A DNA stretch of 64,000 nt, from positions 1 to 64,000 of the forward strand of contig JAWRKD010000167.1 of the NCBI GenBank assembly GCA_040307135.1, read 5' to 3'. The position numbers and the translations under genes were made by a program. Shown here piece after piece: positions 54,339-63,094 of this stretch. Source of the DNA: Aminidesulfovibrio sp040307135 (GTDB lineage Bacteria > Desulfobacterota > Desulfovibrionia > Desulfovibrionales > Desulfovibrionaceae). Each line of letters begins with the position of its first letter. Positions within the stretch are counted from its first letter, which is position 1. The notes beneath the pieces were generated by a model that was not told the DNA's origin, did no database searches, and saw only the letters and a program-made list of their open reading frames with translations.

Positions 54339-56552
54339 ATGAACACGTGGCTCAAGTACGGGCTCCTGGCTGCGGCCGCCCTGGTCCTGCTTCTGGTGGC
54401 CGGGGCCGTGATCTTCGTGAGCACCTTCGATCCCAACGCCCACAAGGCCCGCATCACCGAGGCCGTGAAAAAGGCCACGGGCCGCGACCTGACGGTGAGC
54501 GGCCAGATCAAGATTTCGGTCTTTCCCTGGCTGGGGGCCGAGGTGGGCGGGGTGAGCCTGAGCAACGCCCCCGGCTTCGGCGACGCGCCCATGCTCCAGG
54601 TGGGCTCGGCCCAGGTGCGGCTCAAGCTCCTGCCTCTGCTCACGGGCAGCGTGGAGCTGGGCCGCGTGACCCTGGACGGCCTGAGCGTGAATCTGGCCCG
54701 GCACAAGGACGGCGTCACCAACTGGGACGACCTGACGGGCAAGGGCGAGGCCGCCAAGGGGGCAGCCCCGTCCGGAGCGGCCGAACCGGCCAAGCCCTCT
54801 GAGGGCGGCGGCCTGAAGCTGGCCGTGGGCGGGCTGGACGTGAAGAACGCCAACGTGGTCTGGGACGACGCCAAGGAGGGCAAGCGCTACGCCCTGCGCG
54901 ACGTGAACATCAACACCGGGGCCATCGGCGGCGGCGATCCCTTCGACTTTGAGCTCTCCTTCGGCCTGGACAGCAAGGAGCCCGAGCTGTCCACCCGGAA
55001 CAACCTGAGCGGCCGGGCCAGCCTGGACTTCGACGCGGGACGCTATCTGGTGAAGCCCTTCAAGCTCACTGTGGAGGCCCAGGGCAAGGCCGTGCCCGGC
55101 GGCAAGGCCTCCCTGGGGCTCTCCGCGTCCGAGGCCCTGGCGGACCTGAAGGCCCAGAAGGCCAGCCTGGACGGGCTCTCGCTCACGGCCTACAACCTCA
55201 AGGTCACGGGCCAGGCCGAGGCCGAGAAGATCCTGGACGGCCCCTTGGCCAAGGGCAGCCTGGAGATCGCGGCCTTCAACGTGAAGGAACTGCTCCAGGC
55301 CCTGGGCCGGAAGGCCCTGGAGACCGCGGACCCCCAGGCCCTCACCCAGGTTTCGGCGAGCTTGGCCTTCCGCACCGGCCCGGACCGGGTGGACCTGACC
55401 AGGGCCCTGGTCAAGCTGGACAAGACCACCCTGGACGCCACGGCCTCCATCCAGAACTTCGCCAAGCCGTTCTATACGGCGGTGGCCAAGGTGGACGAGA
55501 TCGACGTGGACCGCTACCTGCCGCCCAAAAAGACGGGCGGCGGGGCTTCCGCCTCCTCGTCCTCCTCGGGGGGCGAGGGCCAGGCCGCGGGCGGCAAGGC
55601 CTCGGACGAGGTCATCCCGGTGCAGGCCATCCGCGACCTGGGCCTGGACGCCAAGCTCGACGTGGCCGCGCTCAAGATCGCGGGCCTGCGGCTCACCTCC
55701 GTGGACGTGCGCGTGCTCTGCAAGGACGGCCTGCTGCGCATCGATCCCGACCGGCTGGCCCTGTACGGCGGCACGCTCAGCGCGCCCGCCAGCGTGGACT
55801 GCCGCGGCGCCCAGCCTGAAAGCGCCGTGCGCCTGGACCTGAGCAAGGTCCAGCTGGGCCCGCTGCTCAAGGACATGACCGGCAAGGACTCCTACGGCGG
55901 GGACCTCTTCCTCACCGCGGACCTCAAGACCAGCGGGGCCACCACCGCGGCCATGAAGCGCGGGCTGAACGGCCCCATGTCCCTCAAGGTCCTGGACGGC
56001 GTGTTCCCGGGCGTGAACCTGGAGAACCTGATCAAGGCCGTGGCCGCTGCCGGGAGCCGCAGCGGCACGGTGCAGGGCAAGTCCTCGGACCGCACCAACT
56101 TCGGCGAGATCACGGCCACGGCCCAGGCCGCGGGCGGGGTCATCAGCAACAAGGACCTGCTCATCAAGTCACCCAACCTGCGGGCCGAGGGCGAGGGCCA
56201 GGTGAACCTGCCCGCGGACAGCATTGATTACCTGGTGCGCGCCAAGCTCATGGCCAGCGGCTCGGGCGACGACAGCCTCCTGGGCCTGCTGGTGCCCGTA
56301 CGGGTCAAGGGCAGCCTGTCCGATCCCTCCTACAGCGTGGACCTGGCCGAGTACCTCAAGGGCGCGGCCACGGGCCTGGTCAAGGGCGTGGGCGGGGCCG
56401 TGCAGGGCGTGGGCAGCGCCATCGGCGGCGTCCTGGGCGGCCAGAAGAAGGAGACCCAGCAGGACGGGACCACGACCAAGAGCGGCACGGACGCCACGAA
56501 GAAGGACCAGAAAAAGGGCGGGGTTCTGGACGGGCTCAAGAAGATCTTCTAG
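54339..56552 (+). CDS. AsmA family protein
   Basis: A 737-residue protein with an N-terminal membrane helix (about 7-28) and a large periplasmic part. The AsmA start is clear (FDPNAHKARITEAVKKATGRDLTVSGQIKISVFPWLGAEVGGVSLSNAPGFG), and the C-terminal AsmA region has MKRGLNGPMSLKVLDGVFPGVNLENL and YLVRAKLMASGSG. A low-complexity Ser/Gly/Ala segment (about 405-425) and a Thr/Lys-rich tail lie between and after domains. AsmA-like proteins are thought to move lipids between membranes. A GGAGG precedes the ATG. Confidence 0.92.
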   Translation: MNTWLKYGLLAAAALVLLLVAGAVIFVSTFDPNAHKARITEAVKKATGRDLTVSGQIKISVFPWLGAEVGGVSLSNAPGFGDAPMLQVGSAQVRLKLLPLLTGSVELGRVTLDGLSVNLARHKDGVTNWDDLTGKGEAAKGAAPSGAAEPAKPSEGGGLKLAVGGLDVKNANVVWDDAKEGKRYALRDVNINTGAIGGGDPFDFELSFGLDSKEPELSTRNNLSGRASLDFDAGRYLVKPFKLTVEAQGKAVPGGKASLGLSASEALADLKAQKASLDGLSLTAYNLKVTGQAEAEKILDGPLAKGSLEIAAFNVKELLQALGRKALETADPQALTQVSASLAFRTGPDRVDLTRALVKLDKTTLDATASIQNFAKPFYTAVAKVDEIDVDRYLPPKKTGGGASASSSSSGGEGQAAGGKASDEVIPVQAIRDLGLDAKLDVAALKIAGLRLTSVDVRVLCKDGLLRIDPDRLALYGGTLSAPASVDCRGAQPESAVRLDLSKVQLGPLLKDMTGKDSYGGDLFLTADLKTSGATTAAMKRGLNGPMSLKVLDGVFPGVNLENLIKAVAAAGSRSGTVQGKSSDRTNFGEITATAQAAGGVISNKDLLIKSPNLRAEGEGQVNLPADSIDYLVRAKLMASGSGDDSLLGLLVPVRVKGSLSDPSYSVDLAEYLKGAATGLVKGVGGAVQGVGSAIGGVLGGQKKETQQDGTTTKSGTDATKKDQKKGGVLDGLKKIF

Positions 56553-56574
56553 GTCCGGCCGTTGCGGCGAAACG

Positions 56575-56607
56575 GGGCCTCTGCCTGCGGGCAGGGGCCC
56601 TTTTTTT
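56575..56607 (+). terminator. Terminator after the AsmA gene
   Basis: An 11-bp stem (56575-56585 with 56590-56600) with a 4-base loop is followed by seven T. Confidence 0.93.
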
Positions 56608-56634
56608 GCGGACATTGACCAAGTTGTGAAAACC

Positions 56635-56769
56635 ATGCGAAGGGTCGGGGCAGATGACACCGAAATATGGAAAACTGTCGTCGCAGCGGCCAAGCGCCAG
56701 GTTGACAAGATCAAGGCCAAGGAGGGCAAGCCGCCGGCCCCTAACCCACACCGGAAGGCGGCAGCCTAG
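56635..56769 (+). pseudogene. Small ORF or gene remnant, 44 codons
   Basis: An open frame gives MRRVGADDTEIWKTVVAAAK and on to a Pro/Lys/Ala-rich end. Coding sense continues upstream in frame to the terminator (DIDQVVKTMRRVG), without a start. A second frame just downstream reads IPLPLPGFEPRQVELPGRKG and stops at 56866. Two short protein-like pieces in different frames suggest a decayed, possibly phage-derived gene at the edge of the low-GC patch. The 336 bases between the AsmA stop and the next gene hold only this and the terminator. Confidence 0.35.
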
Positions 56770-56888
56770 GGCGGTGATCCCGCTGCCGCTCCCCGGCTTC
56801 GAGCCGCGCCAGGTGGAACTGCCCGGGCGCAAGGGCAAGGTAATCAGGCTCTTCCCGGCCATGTGAGTAGCTACTTGTGAGGTGTGCC

Positions 56889-57428
56889 ATGAAATCATTG
56901 CAAACGTGTAAGCCAGAAGGCTTTTTTGCGTGTTTAATCATAGGATTGTCTATTTTTATAGTTTCGTGCGGTCCACGGCAAAAAAGCGTGACTGCCGACT
57001 TAAATTCGGATCGCGAGGTTATCTACAAGACCTACGCCGTGAATGAATGGACCGCTCTTGCTGCCGCCGATGCGTTCATGAGGTGGAACGAGGCCGTTGA
57101 CGTGGCAAAAAACGAAGAGACAAGAACTATTACGGCCATCGTCGGGCGTGACTCTGCTTTGTCCCGCGCCGGGCAAACCGGTCTGTGGGGTCCAATCGGG
57201 GCGTTTACAATAAACTACGGGTCATATGTTGGAATCCGCGTTGTTTCGATTGGGGTTAATGAATGTCGAGTTGGCGTGACCTCCCAGAACACCGCCATCG
57301 GCTGGCCCCAGACCGGCCCCAGGGTCGAGGATGTCCATGCCCAGCTCGCCAAGATTCTGGATCTTATGGCTTCCGGTAAGCCCCTGCCCGATGCGCCGCC
57401 CGCTGATATCGTGAGCCAGAAGAACTAG
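56889..57428 (+). CDS. Hypothetical lipoprotein in a lower-GC patch
   Basis: A 179-residue protein with a lipoprotein-like signal (FFACLIIGLSIFIVSC, Cys at about 27). The mature part has no known domain; segments VNEWTALAAADAFMRWNEAVDV and GSYVGIRVVSIGVNECRVGV suggest a mixed alpha/beta fold. Its first about 400 bases use many A/T-ending codons (TTT, ATA, AAT), unlike neighbours, which fits recent acquisition. A GAGGT ribosome site precedes the ATG. Confidence 0.75.
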   Translation: MKSLQTCKPEGFFACLIIGLSIFIVSCGPRQKSVTADLNSDREVIYKTYAVNEWTALAAADAFMRWNEAVDVAKNEETRTITAIVGRDSALSRAGQTGLWGPIGAFTINYGSYVGIRVVSIGVNECRVGVTSQNTAIGWPQTGPRVEDVHAQLAKILDLMASGKPLPDAPPADIVSQKN

Positions 57429-57470
57429 TCCGCCCCTTTCATCTCACCACAAGGCCCTTTTTTTTGCGGT

Positions 57471-57487
57471 CCGCAAAAGGTGGACCC
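57471..57487. repeat. Short perfect palindrome after the lipoprotein gene
   Basis: TTTTGCGG-T-CCGCAAAA, 8-bp arms around one base, preceded by a T run. With its very small loop it may be a cruciform site or part of a terminator. Confidence 0.5.
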
Positions 57488-57586
57488 GCCGGGGAGAGGC
57501 CGACGGGTCCGGGGGCTGGGATGTCTGGCTCCGGCGCGGAGGTTCACGGGGTCCGTGCCGGAGAGTGGAGGAGTGTCCGTGCGGAT

Positions 57587-57611
57587 ATGAATATGATTAT
57601 CAATTTCAAAT
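57587..57611 (+). promoter_or_regulatory. Second Fur-box-like site
   Basis: GAATATGATTATCAATTTC (from 57590) matches about 14 of 19 positions of the Fur consensus. It lies about 90 bases before the better site. Confidence 0.4.
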
Positions 57612-57657
57612 TGCCGTGTCAACGCTTTTTCGACCTGGGTTTCTTTTTTCGCTGTGC

Positions 57658-57697
57658 TTGACAGGGAGCAGTCAAATCGATAATGAGAATCAAAATC
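57658..57697 (+). promoter_or_regulatory. Promoter with overlapping Fur box ahead of the DUF2325 gene
   Basis: TTGACA (57658-57663) is followed by GATAAT/TAATGA -10-like bases within 57679-57686. The 19-mer GATAATGAGAATCAAAATC (57679-57697) matches about 16 of 19 positions of the Fur consensus and covers the -10, the classic position for iron-dependent repression. The whole 298-base gap is AT-richer than its surroundings. Confidence 0.7.
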
Positions 57698-57726
57698 ATA
57701 ACGCGGCCAGACCGCGGGAGGTGCGC

Positions 57727-58923
57727 ATGCTCCGGCGCAACATCTGGGACCATTCCGACTACCAGTGCCCCATCGTGGGAACCTGCCTGACCTGCGCCGA
57801 ACTGCGCTCCCTGGCCGGCCGGGTGGGGCTGGGCCTGCCCCCGGACACCGGGGACTTCGACCTGCACACCATGTTCGTGGGCCTGTGCAAGCGGCCGGAG
57901 CGGCCCGCCCGGGCCGTGCAGAAACTCCTGGACCGCCGCTACCGCCGCCACCTGCGCCTGTTCCTCAAGGCCCAGGACGACGCGGCGGTCTGGGCCTTGT
58001 GGAGGGAGCACGCGGACCGCGGCGACATCGCGGGCGCGCTCTGGGGGGCCATGTGCAATCCCGTGGTCTCGGAGTTCATGCTCCGGCGCATCTACGGCGA
58101 GGTGCACATGCTCTCGCACCGGCTGGGCGCGGCCCAGGGCGCGGACCTGCGCCGCCTGCACGCCCTGGAGGAGGAGAACGCCTCCCTGGCCGAGGCCCTG
58201 GCCGAGCGCAAGACCCTGCTGCGGCAGTCGGCCGCGTCTTGGAAGGAGCGCAACCTGCGCCTGGAGCAGCAGCTGGCCCAGGAGCGCGCCCGGCGCGAGG
58301 CCGTGGAACGCGAGCGGCTGTCCCTGCGCGAGCTGGTGGAGACCAAGGCCCTGGCCGTGCTGAGCCAGGAGCGCGACGCCCTGCACCACCAGGTCCAGGA
58401 GATCCAGGAGCGTCTGGCCCAGGCCGAGGACCTGGCGCTGCGCCAGGCCGGGCAGCTGGAGCAGGGCGTCGCCCGGGCCAAGCGCCTGGAGACGGCCCTG
58501 GCCGAACGGGACCGGGAGGTGGAGGCCCTGGAGGCCGCGCTGCTGGAATCCCTGGGCCAGGTCCCGTGCTCCGGCGAGTGCGGCCATCCCGAAAGCTGCC
58601 CCTGTCCCCGGCTGCGGGGCAAGCGCGTGCTCTACGTGGGCGGCCGCAGCGGGCTCAAGGGGCGCTATCGCCTGCTGGCCGAGCGCTTCGGCTGCGAGCT
58701 CATGCACCACGACGGCGGCCTGGAGCAGTCGCCGCACCGGCTCCAGCAGCTCCTGGCCGCGGCCGACGCCGTGGTCTGTCCCGTGGACTGCGTGAGCCAC
58801 GAGGCCTGCGCCGCGGTGAAGCGGCTCTGCAAGGGCTGTCTCAAGCCCGTGCTTTTCGCCCGCTCCTCGGGCCTGTCCAGCCTGGCGTCGTCTCTGGCCG
58901 AGCTGGATCGCGTCTGCCAGTGA
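57727..58923 (+). CDS. DUF2325 protein with central coiled coil and Cys motifs
   Basis: A 398-residue protein. The N-terminus has Cys14, Cys20 and Cys23 (CPIVGTCLTC). Residues about 135-275 form a long Glu/Arg/Leu-rich coiled coil. A Cys cluster follows at 281, 285, 291 and 293 (CSGECGHPESCPC). The C-terminal DUF2325 domain has KRVLYVGGRSGLKGRYRLLAERFGCELMHHDGG and SHEACAAVKRLCKGCLKPV. Metal binding is plausible. The ATG at 57727 follows GGGAGGT. Fur-like boxes upstream suggest expression when iron is low. Confidence 0.88.
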   Translation: MLRRNIWDHSDYQCPIVGTCLTCAELRSLAGRVGLGLPPDTGDFDLHTMFVGLCKRPERPARAVQKLLDRRYRRHLRLFLKAQDDAAVWALWREHADRGDIAGALWGAMCNPVVSEFMLRRIYGEVHMLSHRLGAAQGADLRRLHALEEENASLAEALAERKTLLRQSAASWKERNLRLEQQLAQERARREAVERERLSLRELVETKALAVLSQERDALHHQVQEIQERLAQAEDLALRQAGQLEQGVARAKRLETALAERDREVEALEAALLESLGQVPCSGECGHPESCPCPRLRGKRVLYVGGRSGLKGRYRLLAERFGCELMHHDGGLEQSPHRLQQLLAAADAVVCPVDCVSHEACAAVKRLCKGCLKPVLFARSSGLSSLASSLAELDRVCQ

Positions 58924-58946
58924 GGGAAACGCCGCCGGGCGGACGG

Positions 58947-58984
58947 AAAAAGGGGCCTCCGCCGCGGCGGAGGCCCCTCGTTCG
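58947..58984. terminator. Terminator between the DUF2325 gene and the FmdE-fusion gene
   Basis: A 12-bp stem (58952-58963 with 58966-58977) is preceded by AAAAA, so it works best for the minus-strand gene. On the plus strand only TCGTTCG follows. Confidence 0.8.
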
Positions 58985-58998
58985 TGTTCAGGACGGCA

Positions 58999-60630
58999 TT
59001 ACTTGCCGAAGGGGCACTTGGGATAGGTGCAGGTCTTGCACCCCATGCAGAAGCCGCCCTCGGCCATGCGGGCCAGGTCGCGGCGGGTCAGGGCCTGCCC
59101 GGCCAGGAGCCGGGGCAGGATGAGGTCCAGGCTGGTGGTCTTGTAGAACAGGGCGCAGGCCGGCACGCCCAGGACCTGGGCCTGGCCGATGCGGCCCACC
59201 AGGGTCATGGCCCCGGGCAGGATGGGCGCGCCGTAGTGGAAGTCCTCCAGTCCGGCGTCCAGGAGCCCGTGCCGGGTCACGTCGCCGGGGTCCACCGAGA
59301 GCCCGGCCGTGGTCACGATGAGGTCGGCCCCGGCGTCGAGCATGGCGCGCACGCTGGCGGCGATGCGCTCCCGGTCGTCGGGCACGATGTCCACGGCGGC
59401 CACTTCCGAGCCCAGGGCCTCCACCTTGCTCTTGATGATGGGCGCGAACTTGTCCTCGATGAGGCCCTGGAATACCTCGGTGCCCGTGACCAGGATGCCC
59501 ACCCGGGCCCGCCGCAGGGGCAGCACCGAGAGCAGGGGGCCGACGCCCAGGGCCGCGCGGGCCTGGTTGAAGTCGGCCTGGGCCAGGTACAGGGGGATGG
59601 CCCGACAGGCGGCGATGCGCTTGCCTTCCTCCACCATGATGTCGCCCTGGCGCGTGGCGCACATGACGTTGGGCGTCATGTTGAAGGCCAGGAGCCGCTC
59701 GCGGTCCAGGACCAGCAGGCCGGTGCGGGCGGCCGTGAAGTTGATCTTGCCCTCGCGGGGCTCGGGGTCGTGGAGCACGCCGGGTCCGGCCATGAACTTG
59801 GCGAAGGCCAGGGCGGCCTCGTTCTCGTGGACCCAGCCGGGCTCCACGGCCGCGGCGTCGTCCTCGAGATAGACCTCGAAGCGGCCCATGCGCTGGAGCT
59901 CGCAGAGGTCCCCGGGGCTGAGCGTCTGCCCGGCCTGGACCAGGGGGGCCTTGGTTTCGGCGGGCACGATGCGGGTCATGTCGTGCAGGGCCTTGCGGCC
60001 CACGGCCTGGTCCACGGGCACGGCCCGCAGCCTGGGGCCGTCGGTCGTGCCCAGGCGCTGGTCCAGGCGCTCGTAGGGAGCCTCGCCCTGGCAGCCGCGG
60101 CAGACGCCGCCGTCATGGGCCGGATAGGCCTCGCCGCAGACCGGACAGAGGCCGATGGCGCCCATATGGGCCTTGCGCCGGAAGCGCTCGGGCACCACCA
60201 CCTCCTCCAGGGAGCAGAGGCTGGGACCCGCGCGCCGGATTTCGTCCACCAGGCGCTCGGTGTCCTGTTCCTTCTTGGGCTTGAGCTTCAGGTACCAGCC
60301 CTTGACCTCGGGCCACATCTCGAGTTTGGCCGGGTCCAGGGCCACGCGCACGCCTTTGCCCGTGAACTTGTCGTAGAGGGTCAGGGCGTAGCGGCCCAGG
60401 TTCACGACCTTCATCCAGCCGTTGCCCACGCTGCACAGGGTGAGCAGCTGGACCGCGTCGGGCAGGCATTTCTGGGATTCCACCAGGGCTTCGAACAGGG
60501 TGCCCTGGGGCAGGCGCGATTTGGCCAGCTCCACCATGTAGCCGCCCACCAGCAGGCCGGGGGCGGCGTACCCGTGGAACTCCGCGGCCTTTCGCCTGAA
60601 TTCGTCAAAGGTGTAGGGACCGATGTTCAT
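58999..60630 (-). CDS. FmdE domain fused to a molybdopterin-binding (MoCF) domain
   Basis: A 543-residue protein. The FmdE-type domain covers about 1-190: EFHGYAAPGLLVGGYMVELA, QLLTLCSVGNGWMKVVNLGRYAL, and a zinc-finger-like CPVCGEAYPAHDGGVCRGC. A linker and a MoCF/MoeA-like domain follow (VGILVTGTEVFQGLIEDKFAPI, GADLIVTTAGLSVDPGDVTR) at about 340-515. The tail FCMGCKTCTYPKCPFGK adds a Cys cluster. It probably supplies or inserts the molybdenum/tungsten cofactor for the oxidoreductase encoded 66 bases upstream. Confidence 0.9.
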   Translation of the reverse strand: MNIGPYTFDEFRRKAAEFHGYAAPGLLVGGYMVELAKSRLPQGTLFEALVESQKCLPDAVQLLTLCSVGNGWMKVVNLGRYALTLYDKFTGKGVRVALDPAKLEMWPEVKGWYLKLKPKKEQDTERLVDEIRRAGPSLCSLEEVVVPERFRRKAHMGAIGLCPVCGEAYPAHDGGVCRGCQGEAPYERLDQRLGTTDGPRLRAVPVDQAVGRKALHDMTRIVPAETKAPLVQAGQTLSPGDLCELQRMGRFEVYLEDDAAAVEPGWVHENEAALAFAKFMAGPGVLHDPEPREGKINFTAARTGLLVLDRERLLAFNMTPNVMCATRQGDIMVEEGKRIAACRAIPLYLAQADFNQARAALGVGPLLSVLPLRRARVGILVTGTEVFQGLIEDKFAPIIKSKVEALGSEVAAVDIVPDDRERIAASVRAMLDAGADLIVTTAGLSVDPGDVTRHGLLDAGLEDFHYGAPILPGAMTLVGRIGQAQVLGVPACALFYKTTSLDLILPRLLAGQALTRRDLARMAEGGFCMGCKTCTYPKCPFGK

Positions 60631-60696
60631 GAACCCTCCCGGTGTCAGGAACAGTGCGGCTGCCTGTTGCCGCAGGCAGCCGCTCGTGGTTTCCGA

Positions 60697-62784
60697 TTAC
60701 CGGGACACGGCCACAAAATGCTCCTGCATGGCAATGCCGCCCCCGCCCTTGTCCCAATTCCGGATGCCCTTGGGCATGAGTTCGTTGTCGGCCACGCCCC
60801 GGCCGCGGGCCCGGCTCTCCACCGGCAGGGTGTGGCCGAAGCCGTGGACCATGAAGACCGCCTCGGGATGGATGAACTCCGTGACGAAGGCCTTGATCCT
60901 GCCGGAATGGCCGTTGGAGGTCACGGTGACGTAGTCGCCGTCGCTGATGCCAAGGCCCTCTGCCGCTGTGGTGTGGATCCAGAGCAGGTTCTCGGGCATC
61001 TGCTCGAAGAGCAGGGGGTTGTTCACGGTATGGCCCTGGGTGTGCACGCCGCAACGGCCGAAGGTGATGCGGAAGCGGCCCTGGGGCGGGCGCGCCGGCG
61101 AGACGTAGGGCGCGAGCCAGGGGATGCCGGACTTGGCCAGGCGGCTGGAGACGATCTCGATCTTGCCGGAGTCGGTCTTGAACTTGAGGTCCTCCACCTT
61201 GCGGTACAGGGGGTCGGAGGCCAGGGACACGGAGCCGGTCTTGTCGAAGTCGGCCAGGGTCACGCCCGTGCCTTCCAGCTGGAAGTTCCAGATGTCCTCG
61301 ATCTTGTCGAAGGCCAGTTTCTCGATGCCCATGCGCTTGGCCAGGCCGCAGTAGATCTCCCAGACCGAGCGGGTGTCGAAACGCGGCTCGCAGGCGCGGC
61401 GGCGCATGAAGAACGAGGGCTTGAGCCCGTTCTTGCCCGCGATGGTGTCCTCGCGCTCCAGGTAGGTGGACATCGGCAGGACCACGTCCGCGTACCAGGC
61501 CGTGTCGGACCAGGAGAAGGTCACGGCCACGAGCAGGTCCAGGTTGTCCAGCATCTTCTTCACGTCCGCCGTGTCCGGGAAGGCCATGAGCGGATCGTGG
61601 CGCTGGGCGATGTAGGCCTTGATGGGGTAGGGCTGGCCCGTGACGATGGCCTCGTAGGCCAGGTGCACCAGGCCCGGGCCCGCGTCGAAGTGGGTGCGGC
61701 CCGGCATCCAGCCCACGCCGTCGGCGCGCTTCTCCTCGGGCTTGGGGAAGAGGGAGAGCAGGTCCTTGAGACCCTTGCGGCCCGCATCCGCAGGCTTGGC
61801 CGTAAGCGGCAGGCCGCCTTTGGCCCCCACCGAGCCCAGCAGGGCGTTGATGATGTAGGCCGTGCGGCAGACGTAGAAGGAGTCGGAGTAGCGGGCCACC
61901 ATCCAGCCCGGGTGCCAGATCACCGCGGGCGCGGCAGCGGCCAGTTGGCGGGCCAGGTCGCGGATGCGCTCCGCGGGCACGCCGGTCTCGGCCTCGGCCC
62001 ATTCCGGGGTGTGCTGGGCGGTGAAGGCCTTGAGTTCGTCCAGGCCGGAAATCCACATTTCCGCGAACTTCTTGTCGTAGAGGCCCTCGTTCAGGAGCAC
62101 GTGGATCACGGCCAGGTTGAAGGCGTAGTCCGTGCCCGGCCGCACCAGGAAGAAGTTGTCGGCCTTGCCCGCGGTGACGCTGGCCCGGATGTCGATGACC
62201 GAGAGTTTGCAGCCCGCGGCCAGGCCGTCCAGGGCGTTGTTCACCTCGGCCACGTTGATGGCCTCGAAGAGGTTGCGGGTCTGGAGTACGAGGTGCCTGC
62301 AGTTCTTGTAGTCATAGACCACGTCCTTGCGGCCGAAGCCGAAGATGGAGACCGCCGCGTTCATCACGTTGCGGGCGCAGGCCGAGTCGTGGTTGCAGTA
62401 GTTGGGCGTGCCGATGGCCCGCAGGAAGGCGCGGTAGATGTCGCGGAACGGGCCGCCGCGGTCCGAGAGGAGCACGGCCCGGTCGCCGTATTCGGCGCGC
62501 ACCTTGTTGAGCTTTTCGGCCACGTAGTCCAGGGCCTCGTCCCACGAGACGCGCCGCCATTTGCCCTCGCCGCGTTCACCCTCGCGGATCATGGGGTACT
62601 GGGGCCGTTCGTCGTCCTCGTAGAGGGCGATGCCTGCCGCGCCGCGGGCGCAGAGGGAGCCCTTGAGTCCGGGGGCGTGCATGCTCCCCTGGAGCCGCAC
62701 CGGGCGGCCGTCTTCCACCTCGGCCTGGATCGGGCAGCGCACCGAACACATGCCGCACACGCTGTTCACCACTGTCTTGGCCAT
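60697..62784 (-). CDS. Leaderless molybdopterin oxidoreductase catalytic subunit
   Basis: A 695-residue protein of the DMSO reductase superfamily. The N-terminal [4Fe-4S] motif is CGMCSVRCPIQAEV with a fourth Cys in GSLCARG. TPNYCNHDSACARNVMN holds the probable metal-ligand Cys. The C-terminal cofactor-binding domain ends with GRCGVHTQGHTVNNPLLFEQMPENLLWIHT and VSVHGFGHTLPVESRA-like sequence. It lacks a Tat signal, so it should be cytoplasmic, unlike PhsA/PsrA relatives. The substrate is unknown. A GAGGAGG precedes the ATG at 62784. Confidence 0.93.
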   Translation of the reverse strand: MAKTVVNSVCGMCSVRCPIQAEVEDGRPVRLQGSMHAPGLKGSLCARGAAGIALYEDDERPQYPMIREGERGEGKWRRVSWDEALDYVAEKLNKVRAEYGDRAVLLSDRGGPFRDIYRAFLRAIGTPNYCNHDSACARNVMNAAVSIFGFGRKDVVYDYKNCRHLVLQTRNLFEAINVAEVNNALDGLAAGCKLSVIDIRASVTAGKADNFFLVRPGTDYAFNLAVIHVLLNEGLYDKKFAEMWISGLDELKAFTAQHTPEWAEAETGVPAERIRDLARQLAAAAPAVIWHPGWMVARYSDSFYVCRTAYIINALLGSVGAKGGLPLTAKPADAGRKGLKDLLSLFPKPEEKRADGVGWMPGRTHFDAGPGLVHLAYEAIVTGQPYPIKAYIAQRHDPLMAFPDTADVKKMLDNLDLLVAVTFSWSDTAWYADVVLPMSTYLEREDTIAGKNGLKPSFFMRRRACEPRFDTRSVWEIYCGLAKRMGIEKLAFDKIEDIWNFQLEGTGVTLADFDKTGSVSLASDPLYRKVEDLKFKTDSGKIEIVSSRLAKSGIPWLAPYVSPARPPQGRFRITFGRCGVHTQGHTVNNPLLFEQMPENLLWIHTTAAEGLGISDGDYVTVTSNGHSGRIKAFVTEFIHPEAVFMVHGFGHTLPVESRARGRGVADNELMPKGIRNWDKGGGGIAMQEHFVAVSR

Positions 62785-63094
62785 GAGATCCTCCTCGCGG
62801 ATGACAACGGGCAAAGCCCGTAGAATACGGTTTGCCGATTGTCATGTTTTATGGAGGAAGCGTGTGTGTGGCAAGGAAAAACGAGCATGTGAAAAAAGAA
62901 ACGCATGGAGGCATCCCGGCCGCAATCCTTGGCCCGCTTTGATGGGAAAACTTGGGAATTTGAGAACAAAAACGAAATTCATTGACACGATCTCGCGGAA
63001 TGTGCTTCCAATGGCGACAGTTCCGATCAGATTTCGCCGCAGGACGCGAGAAACGGACGGGCCGCCCCGGGCGGTTCAGCGAGGAGAAACGGAC
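62785..63094. promoter_or_regulatory. Divergent regulatory region of the molybdoenzyme locus
   Basis: A 310-base AT-richer gap between divergent genes. A TTGACA at 62982-62987 faces the ferredoxin gene, but no good -10 is found at 16-18 bases. No Fur box or sigma-54 site is seen, and no credible gene lies here. Confidence 0.4.

Noticed and set aside
51353..54883. A 1176-codon open frame on the minus strand
   Set aside because: It lies opposite pheT, merR and asmA, which have clear family motifs; the minus product has none.
58984..62823. A 1279-codon open frame on the plus strand
   Set aside because: It is antisense to the FmdE-fusion and molybdoenzyme genes, and its product is a Gly/His/Gln-rich string typical of GC-rich shadow frames.
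62850..62950. Sigma-54 sites in the molybdoenzyme gap
   Set aside because: Two TGGC stretches lack a GC at the required 12-base distance.
62982..63010. Sigma-70 promoter for the ferredoxin gene of the molybdoenzyme locus
   Set aside because: TTGACA is present, but no acceptable -10 hexamer lies 16-18 bases downstream.
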